From: Kineosphaera limosa NBRC 100340
GTDB lineage: Bacteria; Actinomycetota; Actinomycetes; Actinomycetales; Dermatophilaceae
DNA: 43,601 bases
Assembly: GCF_000298215.1 (NCBI RefSeq)
Contig: NZ_BAHD01000058.1
Location: 1 to 43,601, forward strand
Reading direction: 5' to 3'
Shown: piece after piece, positions 31,426 to 40,100 of the stretch
Layout of the letters: the number at the start of each line of letters is the position of its first letter
Position numbering within the stretch: the stretch's first letter is position 1
Notes under the pieces: generated by a model
The model's input: the letters and a program-made list of their open reading frames with translations, nothing else
Told to the model about the DNA's origin: nothing
The model's database searches: none
Program-made: the position numbers and the translations under genes

Positions 31426-33039
31426 GTGACACGTTCGGCCTGGACCCTCGCTGCGCTCGCGGACGCCGCCGTTCCCGGGTTACGCCCGCGCCTCGTCGAG
31501 GAGTTGGTCGACCGGGTCGGCGAGCGGTTCCGCGTGGGTTTCATCGAAGGCGACGACGGACGCCGATGGGTGGTGCGGGTGCCTTCCGACGCGGTCGCGG
31601 CCGCGCAGTTGGAGGAGTCCGCTGCCCTGGCGGGGCTGATCGCCGACAAGGTGCCTTTCGCTGTGCCGGAGAGCGCCGGGGTGGCGCCGCTGCGCGACGG
31701 TCGGCGCGCAGTCGTGTATCCGTTGATCGCCGGGCGATCCGTCGACTTCGCGCTGCTGCCTGCGGGGCCTGGGCTGACGACGGCGGTGGTGGCCGCGGTG
31801 GCCGCAGTCCACAACCTCGACCGGCGGGTGTTCGAGGAGGCGGGCGTCCCGGCCTACGAGGCGGACGACCTGCGCCGACGGCGGCAGGCGGACGTGGACC
31901 GTGGTGCGGCGACCGGGCTGGTGCCGACCGGGCTCCTGGCCCGCTGGGAGCGGATGCTCGACGACGTGTCGTGGTGGCGGTTCGCGCCCACCCCGGTGCA
32001 CGGGCGGCTGCACGACGATCACCTGCTGCTGCGCTTCGGCGATCCGGACGACAGCGCGACCGCGCAGGTCGTCGGCATCACGAGCTGGGAGAGCGCCCAG
32101 ATCGGGGATCCGGCGGAAGACCTCGCGGCGCTGCTGGCGCTGGCGCCCACGGAGACCGCCGACACCGTGCTGGAGGCCTACGCGGGGGCGCGACACGAGC
32201 CGGCCGACGGTCATCTGGCCGACCGGGCGAGCCTGTTGGCCGAGCTGGAGTATCTGAGCGAACTGCTGACCGCGCGCCGGTTGGGCGATCGCCGACACCT
32301 GACGCAGGCAACCGAGGCGTTGCGCCGGCTCGACGACCTCGTCTCACACGGTCGCGGCAGCGGCAACCGCTCAGGTACCGCGGTCGACCGGCTCCCCGTC
32401 GACTTCGACGCCGACACCGGGGGGCAAGACCTCTACCAAGCCGGCGGGCCCACCCGCAGGATCGGGGACCAGGACGAGCAGGCGCCCAAGGGCGCGCAGC
32501 GAAACGACTCCACCGCAGCCGCGGATCCCCCTGGCGACGAGAGTCGCAGCGATACCACTGGGGGCGAGAGTCGCAGCGACACCACAGGCGCGTCCACCAC
32601 GAGCGCGTCCACCACGAGCGCGTCCACCACGAGCGCGTCCACCGCGGGTGGATCCGACATTGCGGGCGAAGATCCGCACACCGCGCCACTGCCGGTCATC
32701 CCGCCCGAGCCCGGCACCGGGGTCGAGCCCTCGTTGCCGCCGGAGACCACGGTCCCCCCGCAGACCGCGGTCCCCCGGCAGACCGCGCCCTCGCAGGCGG
32801 TCAATCCCTCGCCCAGTGGACCGGGCCGGGTCGGCGCGAAGCGGCCCCTCTCGGCCGATCAACGTCAGACCGATCGCGCCAGCTCAACTCATCGCTCGTC
32901 GACGACCTCCTCCCCCGACTCCGCGCCGGCAGCGGACGAGGGCGGCGAGGCGTCCGAGGTGAATGCGGACCGAACAGCGCGCACGGAGCCCGGGCGCTCA
33001 ACCGGGGAGTCACCGGACCCCCGGGGCTCCGCCGGCTGA
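31426..33039 (+). CDS. Phosphotransferase-fold protein, probable pseudokinase, with long disordered tail
   Basis: The first 310 or so of 537 residues resemble aminoglycoside phosphotransferase/maltokinase-like proteins: VRVPSDAVAAAQLEESAAL, VYPLIAGRSVDFALLPAG, and the C-lobe run IGDPAEDLAALLALAPTE. In active members the catalytic loop is HGDxxxxN and the metal site is IDW. Here these read HGRLHDDH and ITSW, so both Asp and the Asn are replaced, which predicts loss of phosphotransfer. From about residue 315 the tail is low-complexity, with ESRSDTTG and AST TS repeats and Pro-rich segments. The 3' end overlaps the 3' end of adnB by 151 bp in opposite orientation. Its place between nudC and adnB suggests a conserved but unknown partner role. 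Confidence 0.72.
   Translation: MTRSAWTLAALADAAVPGLRPRLVEELVDRVGERFRVGFIEGDDGRRWVVRVPSDAVAAAQLEESAALAGLIADKVPFAVPESAGVAPLRDGRRAVVYPLIAGRSVDFALLPAGPGLTTAVVAAVAAVHNLDRRVFEEAGVPAYEADDLRRRRQADVDRGAATGLVPTGLLARWERMLDDVSWWRFAPTPVHGRLHDDHLLLRFGDPDDSATAQVVGITSWESAQIGDPAEDLAALLALAPTETADTVLEAYAGARHEPADGHLADRASLLAELEYLSELLTARRLGDRRHLTQATEALRRLDDLVSHGRGSGNRSGTAVDRLPVDFDADTGGQDLYQAGGPTRRIGDQDEQAPKGAQRNDSTAAADPPGDESRSDTTGGESRSDTTGASTTSASTTSASTTSASTAGGSDIAGEDPHTAPLPVIPPEPGTGVEPSLPPETTVPPQTAVPRQTAPSQAVNPSPSGPGRVGAKRPLSADQRQTDRASSTHRSSTTSSPDSAPAADEGGEASEVNADRTARTEPGRSTGESPDPRGSAG
32590..32643 (+). repeat. 15-bp in-frame minisatellite (3.6 copies) in the phosphotransferase-fold gene
   Basis: GCGTCCACCACGAGC occurs three times exactly from 32590, followed by a partial fourth copy, encoding repeated Ala-Ser-Thr-Thr-Ser. 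The exact identity of copies suggests recent slippage or recombination. Confidence 0.9.
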
Positions 33040-36000
33040 GCGGCGCGCGCCCGGGCCTGCTCCGCCGGGGCCTCGTGGTTTCCTCCTGATGCCGTGTGCC
33101 CTCCTACTGGCACCTGCTGACGCCCCGTCGGCGTCCAGTCGCGACCCGGAGACTCGGCAGGCTCGGTTGACGACGTTGGCTCGGTTGACGACGTTGGCTC
33201 GGTTGGGCCGGCCGACTGGGTGCGGATCGCTGCGACGTGGGCGCGCAACGCTTGCTCGGGGTCCGGCGGCTGTGGCGGGTACACCGTGGCGCCGGTGGCC
33301 GCGTGGTAGAACGCAGCGCGCACGTCGCTGACGTTCAGCCCCCGCAGGCGGGCGTAGGCCACGCGGTAGGCGCAGAGCTGTAGCGTCCGAGCGCGCAACC
33401 GGTCGCCGGTGACCGGCCGCGATGCCTTCCAGTCGACGATGACGACGCCGTCACCGTCCGGGAAGACCGCGTCGATGCGCCCCCGAAGTGGCATCCCCTC
33501 GACGATCGTCTCCACCGGCAGTTCCACGGCCAGCGGCGCTCGGGCGGCCCACTCGCTGGCGAGAAATCGCTCCTTGGCGGCGCGGAGGTCGCCACCGAAG
33601 TCGTCGTCGGCCGAACCGGGTAGGTCATCGAGGTCGACAATCGTCGCGGCCCCGTAGTGCTGTTCGATCCACCGATGTAGCTCGGTGCCGCTGCGGCGGC
33701 CCGGCGACGGCCGCTGCGGCACCGGCCGTCGCTGCTCGGCGAGGAATCCCTCGGGGTCCTCGGCGAAACGCACCAGCTGCGAGGTCGACAGGTGACCCGG
33801 GGCGCCGCCCACCGCACCGTGCGAGGCGCCCAGGTGATCGAGGCCGTCCAGCTCCACCAGGTCGGCCAAGAGATCCGCCTCGGCGAGCAGGGCCGTCGTC
33901 TCGGCATCCAGCCCGTCGGGATCGCCGATGCCGTCCCCTTCGTCGGGACCAGGCTTTTCCCGGTCCGCGGGCGAAGGCGCGGCGACGCCGGGCGTCGAGG
34001 GGCCGGGCGTCGAGGAGGCGGGAGCCGAGGGGCCGGGCGTCGAGGAGGCGGGAGCCGAGGGGCCGGGAGCCGAGGAGGCGGGAGCCGAGGGACCCCGGCG
34101 GAAGCGCTCGACCGCTTCGGCTGCCTGGCGGTGCCGGACCCGCCGCTCGTCGTCGTTACTCCCGGAGGCCGGCCACAGCAAGGTCGGTGCGTGCGCCTCC
34201 AGCGGATTGACCGGATGCGGGTCGTCGCTGGGCGGCATGGGAGCCCACCGGCTGACGTGCACGCCCGGCAAGGCTCCCGTGGGCGCCGCGCCGCTGCCTG
34301 CACTCGGATTCGCCAGGTCTTGGCCGTCGCGCCCATCGCCGGTGCCATCGCCAGTGTCTTTGCCGATGTCTTCGCCGGTGTCTTCGAGCAGCTCGCTGAT
34401 GAAGCGCGACGTGATGCGGGGGCTACCCGCCTCGGCCCACACCGACGCGCTGAGCAGCGCCTCGTGTCGGGCCCGGGTGAGCGCGACGTAGGCGAGCCGA
34501 CGCTCCTCGGCCAGGGCATGCCGCCCGCCGGCCTGCGCGAAATCCTCGAGCCGGCCCTCGAGGGTGTCCAGGGTGTCGGCGCTGCGCCAGTCCAGGCTGG
34601 GCAAGGCGCTGCGGTCGCCCCGCAGCGCGTACGGGATGCGGTCCAGGCCGGTGATCCAGCCGCGGTCCTTGGGTTCGGCCAGCCGCCACACACCCTTGGC
34701 GGGTGCCGACCGCTGGAAGCGGTAGCCGGGGAACGAGCCTTCCAGCAGCCCAGGCACGGCCACGACGTCCCACTCCAGACCCTTGGCGGCGTGCACGGTG
34801 AGCACCTGCACGCAGTCCTGGCTGGTGTGCGCGGCCGGCGACTCGAGCCCCCGCTCCTCGACGCGGGCGATCTCCAGCCAGGCGAGAAAGCCGCCGAGAC
34901 CGGGCCGGTCGGCCGCTGCCTCGAAGTCGCGAGCCACGTCGGCGAAGGCGTCCAGGTGCACCCGCGCCGAGCCCCACGTGGCCCCGGGGCGGGCCATGAC
35001 CTCGACGTCGAGGCCAATTGCCTCCTGGGCGATCCGCACGATGTCGGAGAGTGGATGGTCGCAGCTGCGCCGCACCCGGGCGATAGTCGCGCCGAGCTGG
35101 GCCAGTCGCTGCCGGGCCGCATCGGTCAACCACTCGCCTCGCGGACCGCGCCACTGCCGCGGAGGCAACCGGTCGAGGCCCTCGATCAGGCTCGCCGCCT
35201 CGTGCACCTCGCCGACGGCGCGGTCCGTCACCTCCTCGCTGTCAGCGTGGTCCGTGGCGGGCGCCTGAGTAGCCCGCTGGTGGCGTTGCCGGGTCCACGC
35301 GTGCAGGGCGGTGAGATCGGCGGGGGCGAGCCGGACGGCGGGCCCGGTGAGCAGCCGCATGAGCTGGTCGCCGCGCGCCGGGTCGGCCGCCACGGCCAGC
35401 AGCGAGACGAGATCGCCGACCTCAGGGGTCAGCAGCAGCCCGCCGACCCCGACGACTTCGACCGGTAGGCCCTGGGCCCGCAGCGCATCGACGATCGCGG
35501 GAAATTGCGCGCGGCGTCGACAGAGCACGGCCGCGCTGACGCCGCGGCGCTCACCGCCGCCCCGACCGGCTCCTTGGGGTGGCCCGGGGTGCTTCCACCA
35601 GCGATCCGCGACCCACTGCGCGACCGCGTCCGCCTCGGCCAGATGGGTCTGTGCCCGTAAGAGCTCGACGCACCCCGATCCGGCAGCCGGTGCCGGCACC
35701 AGACGCGCCACCGGAACCGGGGAGCCAGTGGTCAGCGGGTCGGCCAGCCGGTTGGCGGCGGCCAGGATCGCCACGTCGTTGCGCCAACTCGTCGACAGCG
35801 GCAGCGTCGGCACCGGGACTCGCACCGACCCGCCCTCGCAGCTGCCGGAGCTGCCAGAGCTGGCGGCCACCGGCGCGGTCCCCGCGGGGGGTGTGGCACT
35901 GGGTGCGAACAGGGTGGTGAACGACGCCAGGGTGGTGGCGCTCGCGCCGCGCCAGCCGTAGATCGACTGGTGCGGGTCGCCCACCGCCATCACCGGCACC

Positions 36001-37154
36001 GGCGCGAGCCGCGACCGGGCGGCAGCCGTCCGCTCTGGCAGGTCCCGCTCCGGTTCACCGCTGTCTTCCTGCTTGTTCGGCTGGCAAGTGACCGGCTCGG
36101 ATCCGACCCGCTCTGAACTGACAGGCTCTGAACTGACCCCCTCTGACCTGACAGGGTCGTCGCCGTCCGATCCGGTGGGGCCGGTGGCGCCCAGGACGGC
36201 GTGCAGGAGCCGCAGTTGCGCCTCGCTGGTGTCCTGGAACTCATCGAGGATCACCACGCGATACTGGGCTCGCTCGGCGTCGGCCGCGTCGGGAAACGAC
36301 TCGGCCAGGCGGGCGGCCAGGGCCATCTGGTCGGCGAAATCGAGACTGTCCCGGTCGCGCTTGAGCTGTGCGTACCGACGCAGCAGCGGCAGCACCGCCC
36401 GCTGCGACCGTGCGTGAGTCAGCAGGCTCGCGACGCCGGCGGGCACCGCTCGGCGGCGGCCGCCCAGCGGCAGCGCCTCGACCCTCTCTTCGAGCCGGAT
36501 CAGCCAGGAGTCGATCTCGCTGCTCATCCGCAGGTGCTCGGCCAGCTCTGAGCTGAGGGCCAGCACCGCCTGGGTGATGGTCGACTCGGCCGCGTCCAGG
36601 TCGGCGACGGACCCGTCGTAGGAGGTCACCGCCTCATGGGCGAGCTGCCAGGCGGCTGCCGCGGTGAGCAGCCGGGAGTCACTCTCGATCCCAAGGCGCA
36701 GCCCGTGATCGCGCAGCAGCCGCCCCGCGTACGCGTGATAGGTCGACACCGTCGGCATCGACACGGGCGAGCGCGCCGCAGCCGCCGAGGCCGCAATGTC
36801 CGCACCGCTCGCCTCGTCGGGGCGCCAGAGTCCTGTGGCAGCCAGGCGACGTAGCCGTCTGTCGATGCGCTCGGCGAGTTCGCCAGCGGCTTTGCGAGTG
36901 AACGTCAGGCCGAGCACCTGCTCGGGTGTGACGGCGCCGTTGGCGACGAGCCAGACGACCCGTGCAGCCATGGTTTCGGTTTTGCCGGAGCCGGCGCCGG
37001 CGACGACGAGCATTGAGGTCAGCGGGTGCTCGATAATGCGGCGCTGCTCCGATGTGGGTGGCGGTAGCTCCAGGGCGGCCGCGATCTGCTCGGCGCGCAG
37101 GCGTGGTTCAGGCGCGACGCGGCGGGCCGGGCCGCCCGTCCCGGGGGTACTCAC
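32889..37154 (-). CDS. adnB: AdnB helicase-nuclease subunit, enlarged by insertions
   Basis: AdnAB is the heterodimeric helicase-nuclease that resects double-strand breaks in actinobacteria. This 1421-residue chain is longer than the roughly 1,050-1,100 I would expect. The motor has Walker A VVAGAGSGKTE at 50-60, LDEFQDTSEAQ, GDPHQSIYGWRGA, HAAKGLEWDVVAV and LAYVALTRARHEAL. The C-terminal RecB-type nuclease has GRIDAVFPDGDGVVIVDWK and QLCAYRVAYARL. Extra length comes from an acidic repeat insert at about 323-380 between motifs II and III, a Pro/Ser/Ala repeat at about 1020-1055 and a 145-residue disordered tail whose gene end overlaps the phosphotransferase-fold gene. The GTG start overlaps the adnA stop as GTGA, giving linked synthesis. 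Confidence 0.95.
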   Translation of the reverse strand: MSTPGTGGPARRVAPEPRLRAEQIAAALELPPPTSEQRRIIEHPLTSMLVVAGAGSGKTETMAARVVWLVANGAVTPEQVLGLTFTRKAAGELAERIDRRLRRLAATGLWRPDEASGADIAASAAAARSPVSMPTVSTYHAYAGRLLRDHGLRLGIESDSRLLTAAAAWQLAHEAVTSYDGSVADLDAAESTITQAVLALSSELAEHLRMSSEIDSWLIRLEERVEALPLGGRRRAVPAGVASLLTHARSQRAVLPLLRRYAQLKRDRDSLDFADQMALAARLAESFPDAADAERAQYRVVILDEFQDTSEAQLRLLHAVLGATGPTGSDGDDPVRSEGVSSEPVSSERVGSEPVTCQPNKQEDSGEPERDLPERTAAARSRLAPVPVMAVGDPHQSIYGWRGASATTLASFTTLFAPSATPPAGTAPVAASSGSSGSCEGGSVRVPVPTLPLSTSWRNDVAILAAANRLADPLTTGSPVPVARLVPAPAAGSGCVELLRAQTHLAEADAVAQWVADRWWKHPGPPQGAGRGGGERRGVSAAVLCRRRAQFPAIVDALRAQGLPVEVVGVGGLLLTPEVGDLVSLLAVAADPARGDQLMRLLTGPAVRLAPADLTALHAWTRQRHQRATQAPATDHADSEEVTDRAVGEVHEAASLIEGLDRLPPRQWRGPRGEWLTDAARQRLAQLGATIARVRRSCDHPLSDIVRIAQEAIGLDVEVMARPGATWGSARVHLDAFADVARDFEAAADRPGLGGFLAWLEIARVEERGLESPAAHTSQDCVQVLTVHAAKGLEWDVVAVPGLLEGSFPGYRFQRSAPAKGVWRLAEPKDRGWITGLDRIPYALRGDRSALPSLDWRSADTLDTLEGRLEDFAQAGGRHALAEERRLAYVALTRARHEALLSASVWAEAGSPRITSRFISELLEDTGEDIGKDTGDGTGDGRDGQDLANPSAGSGAAPTGALPGVHVSRWAPMPPSDDPHPVNPLEAHAPTLLWPASGSNDDERRVRHRQAAEAVERFRRGPSAPASSAPGPSAPASSTPGPSAPASSTPGPSTPGVAAPSPADREKPGPDEGDGIGDPDGLDAETTALLAEADLLADLVELDGLDHLGASHGAVGGAPGHLSTSQLVRFAEDPEGFLAEQRRPVPQRPSPGRRSGTELHRWIEQHYGAATIVDLDDLPGSADDDFGGDLRAAKERFLASEWAARAPLAVELPVETIVEGMPLRGRIDAVFPDGDGVVIVDWKASRPVTGDRLRARTLQLCAYRVAYARLRGLNVSDVRAAFYHAATGATVYPPQPPDPEQALRAHVAAIRTQSAGPTEPTSSTEPTSSTEPAESPGRDWTPTGRQQVPVGGHTASGGNHEAPAEQARARAAQPAEPRGSGDSPVERPGSVRAVRSAFTSDASPPSSAAGAESGEEVVDER
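33160..33204 (-). repeat. 18-bp tandem repeat in adnB tail
   Basis: GGCTCGGTT recurs at 33160, 33178 and 33196 within an 18-bp unit that is otherwise identical. It encodes repeated Thr-Glu-Pro-Thr-Ser-Ser in the disordered C-terminal tail of AdnB. Confidence 0.88.
33991..34090 (-). repeat. 30-bp tandem repeat in adnB
   Basis: About 3.3 copies of a 30-bp unit, itself built from two related 15-bp halves, encode repeats of PGPSAPASST. They lie between the helicase and nuclease domains. The near identity of copies suggests recent expansion. Confidence 0.88.
36096..36155 (-). repeat. 15-bp tandem repeat in the adnB motor domain insert
   Basis: Three close copies of CTCTGAACTGACAGG follow one more degenerate copy. 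They encode Ser-Glu-Pro-Val-Ser-like units placed between helicase motifs II and III, an unusual site for an expansion. Confidence 0.85.
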
Positions 37155-40100
37155 AGCGTCCACCTCGCGGCTTGCAGCGGGCAGGAGTCCAGCACCGGAC
37201 AGGTGCGGCAGGCCTCGCCGACGCGAGCCTCGACGTGGTCGCTCGCCATGGCGTCGGCAACCTCGCGAACCAGGGTTTCGGCCCACTGGGGGTCCTCGTC
37301 TGCAGCGAGCGCCGGTTGCACCTGCAGGGTCGGCTTGGTGCCGGCGGCTTTGCCCACCTGCAGCAGGGCGGCGCCAGCGCTGGCGCTGCCGAGGTCGCCG
37401 CCGAAGGCACCCGCCTGCACCGCCACCTGATAGGCGCCGAGCTGCGGCAGCCGGGCCACGTCGGCCCGCGCGGGCTTACCCGCGCCGGTCTTGAGGTCGA
37501 CCACCCGCAGCCGACCCTGCGCGTCGACCTCCAGCCGGTCGACGCGACCGGTGACGGTGGCGCGACCGACGTCGACGCGCACCGGTAGCTCGCGCCCCAC
37601 GACGCGCCACCCCTGCGCGCTCGCTTGGGCGTCGTAGCGGGCTAGGAGGCTGAGCATCGACTCCGCGAGTTCGTAGTGGCGCTGCGCGAGCCACCCCTGG
37701 CCCAGTCCCAGCCGCGGCCAGCGCTGCGCCAAAGCCGCGCGCAGCAGCCCAGCGTCGTCGTTGTCGACCTCGGCGGCGATCTCGTGCACGAGGTTGCCGA
37801 TGGCCACCGGCACGGACTCGTGCGTCGACTGCCCGCCGCAGGACGTCAACAGCCAGCGCAGCCCGCAGCGGGTGAACGCCTCGACGCGCGAGGGTGACAC
37901 CGGTACCTGCGCCGCACCCGGCCACACCGGGCGTTCGTCGGTCGGCTCGTTACCACCCCACCAGCGAGCGGGATCGGCGGTCGCGACCCCGGCATCGGCG
38001 AATCGCGCCAGCCTGCGGGCGAGCGCCGCCCGCACGGCCGGGGCCGGCTCGCCGGCCAGGCGGCGACGCAGATCGGCGACGACGCCCGCGACCGTCAGCG
38101 GCCGCACGGCCTCCGCGAACGGGCGGCTCTGCTCGCTGTGCCCCTGCGGGTCGATGACGTCGAGATATGCCGAGGGCTGGTTCTCTTCGTCGCGCACCGC
38201 GGTGACCAGAAGTCGCGTGCGTGCTCGGCTGACGGCCAGGAGCAGCAGACGCGCCTCGTCGTGCCGCAACCGCCGGAGACGGTCCGGAGTGTCGACGGTC
38301 GACGGTGCCGCCGCCTCGTGCGGCGCTAGCGGCACGTCGCCGAGGGCGTCGAGCAACTCGGGAACCCGCAGCGTCGAGCCGCGGGGGCGCAGGTCGGGCC
38401 ACGCTCCCTCTTGCAGGCCCGCGACGACGACGGTGTGCCATTGACCGCCGACCGCTCCTGCCGGGGTCGTCAGGGTCACCTCACCGGCCCGCACCCGCCG
38501 GGCGACGAGGCTGTCGGCCGCGATCTCCTGCGCCGCGACGTGGTCGAGGAATCCGCGTGGGCTGCTGCCGGGCAGGCGCTCCACATAGCGCCCAGCGGCG
38601 TCGAACAGGGCACACACCGCGTCGAGGTCGCGATCCGCGCGAGCGCCCGCGGACCCACCTCGCACCGCCTGCGCTCGCCACCTGTCCGCGAGGCCGAGTG
38701 AGGACCAGATGGCCCAGAGCACCTCGTCGACCCCGACCCGGCGCGCGACCCGGGTCTGCGGTGTTGCGCCGGTCAGTTGCTGCTCCGCCGGCGGCGCAGC
38801 GACCATCTGGCCGTGCTGTGCTGCCGAGCCGTCGGCCGCCCCCGCCTGCTCACCCGGGGGGTGTAGCCCGGCGGCCCGTCGACCGGCCGCCACGGCCCGC
38901 ACGATCCGCCGTAGCGGCGCCGGCAGCGCGGTGAGCTCTGCCCGCACCGACTCGTGCGTGGCGTCGGCCAGTTGCAGGGCCGCCACCAGGAGCTCGTCGC
39001 TGCCGCGTGTGTGCCCGTGCGCCTGCGCGTGGCGTCGCAGGTCGCGGCGGGCGGCGCGCACGCCCAGGGAGTCGGCGCCGATGAGGCGGCTGGTCATGAG
39101 GTCGACGACCCCTGTGGCCGGCAGCCACGGGCGCGGGGACAGGCTCAGGGCGAGCAGGGTGAGCAGGGGCCGCACCGCCGGCTCGTCGCGCAGGGGCACT
39201 CGTGCTCCCGGCACGGTGACCGGCACCGACTCCGCCGACAGGGCGCGTCGCAGCGCCGCCGCCTGCGAGCCCGAGCGCACGATGACGGCCAGCTGCTCCC
39301 ACGGCACCCCCTCCTGCAGATGCGCGCGGCGCAGCGTCATCGCGATATGCCGCGCCTCGTGAGCGGCCGACGGGGTCACAGCCACCTCGACCCCCGAACT
39401 CGCGCCGCGCGGTCCCCTGGCCAAGGGCTGCCGGTGCGCGGCCACCCCGGCGGTACCGATCTGCGCAGCGACCCGGTCGGCGACAGCGACCACCTCCGGG
39501 CCTGCCCGGTGACAGGTGCGCAGCACCACCGCACCGGAGGCACTGCCCGCACCCTGTTCGCCGAGCCCCAAGCCCGGCAGGGGCGGCCGCAGGTACTCGG
39601 GCTCACCACGCCACGCCGTGAGCAGCGCGTGCGGCTGCGCCCCGCGGAACGTCTGGGTGGCCACGTCTGGATCTCCGACGAGCAGGAGACGGACGCCTAG
39701 GTCGGCGAGGCGCGCCAGCAGCACGACGCCGGCCCGGGTCAGCTCCTGCGCGTCGTCGACCACAACGAGCCGCAGGCCACCGACGAGCGCCGCGGCACCG
39801 ACGGGCGCAGCGGCGGCGCCCTGGCCAGCCGGCCCGGCCTCGCTCGCCTCGGAGAGCACCGCGATGGCCTGCGCGAGCAGGCCGGCCGAGTCCAACGCCC
39901 CCGGCCGGCTCAGCGCGCTGACCTCCTCGTACTCGGCCAGAACATCGGCAGCCGCCGCCCACACCGGCACCTCGTGCGCCGCCGCCAGCGCCCGCAGGTG
40001 GCCCGCCCCCACGCCGTGCTCGGCCAGCCGCATGAGCAGCTCGCGCAGTTCGGCGCGCAACCCACGCGTCGTCGTCGCCTCCCGCAGCGACTCCGGCCAG

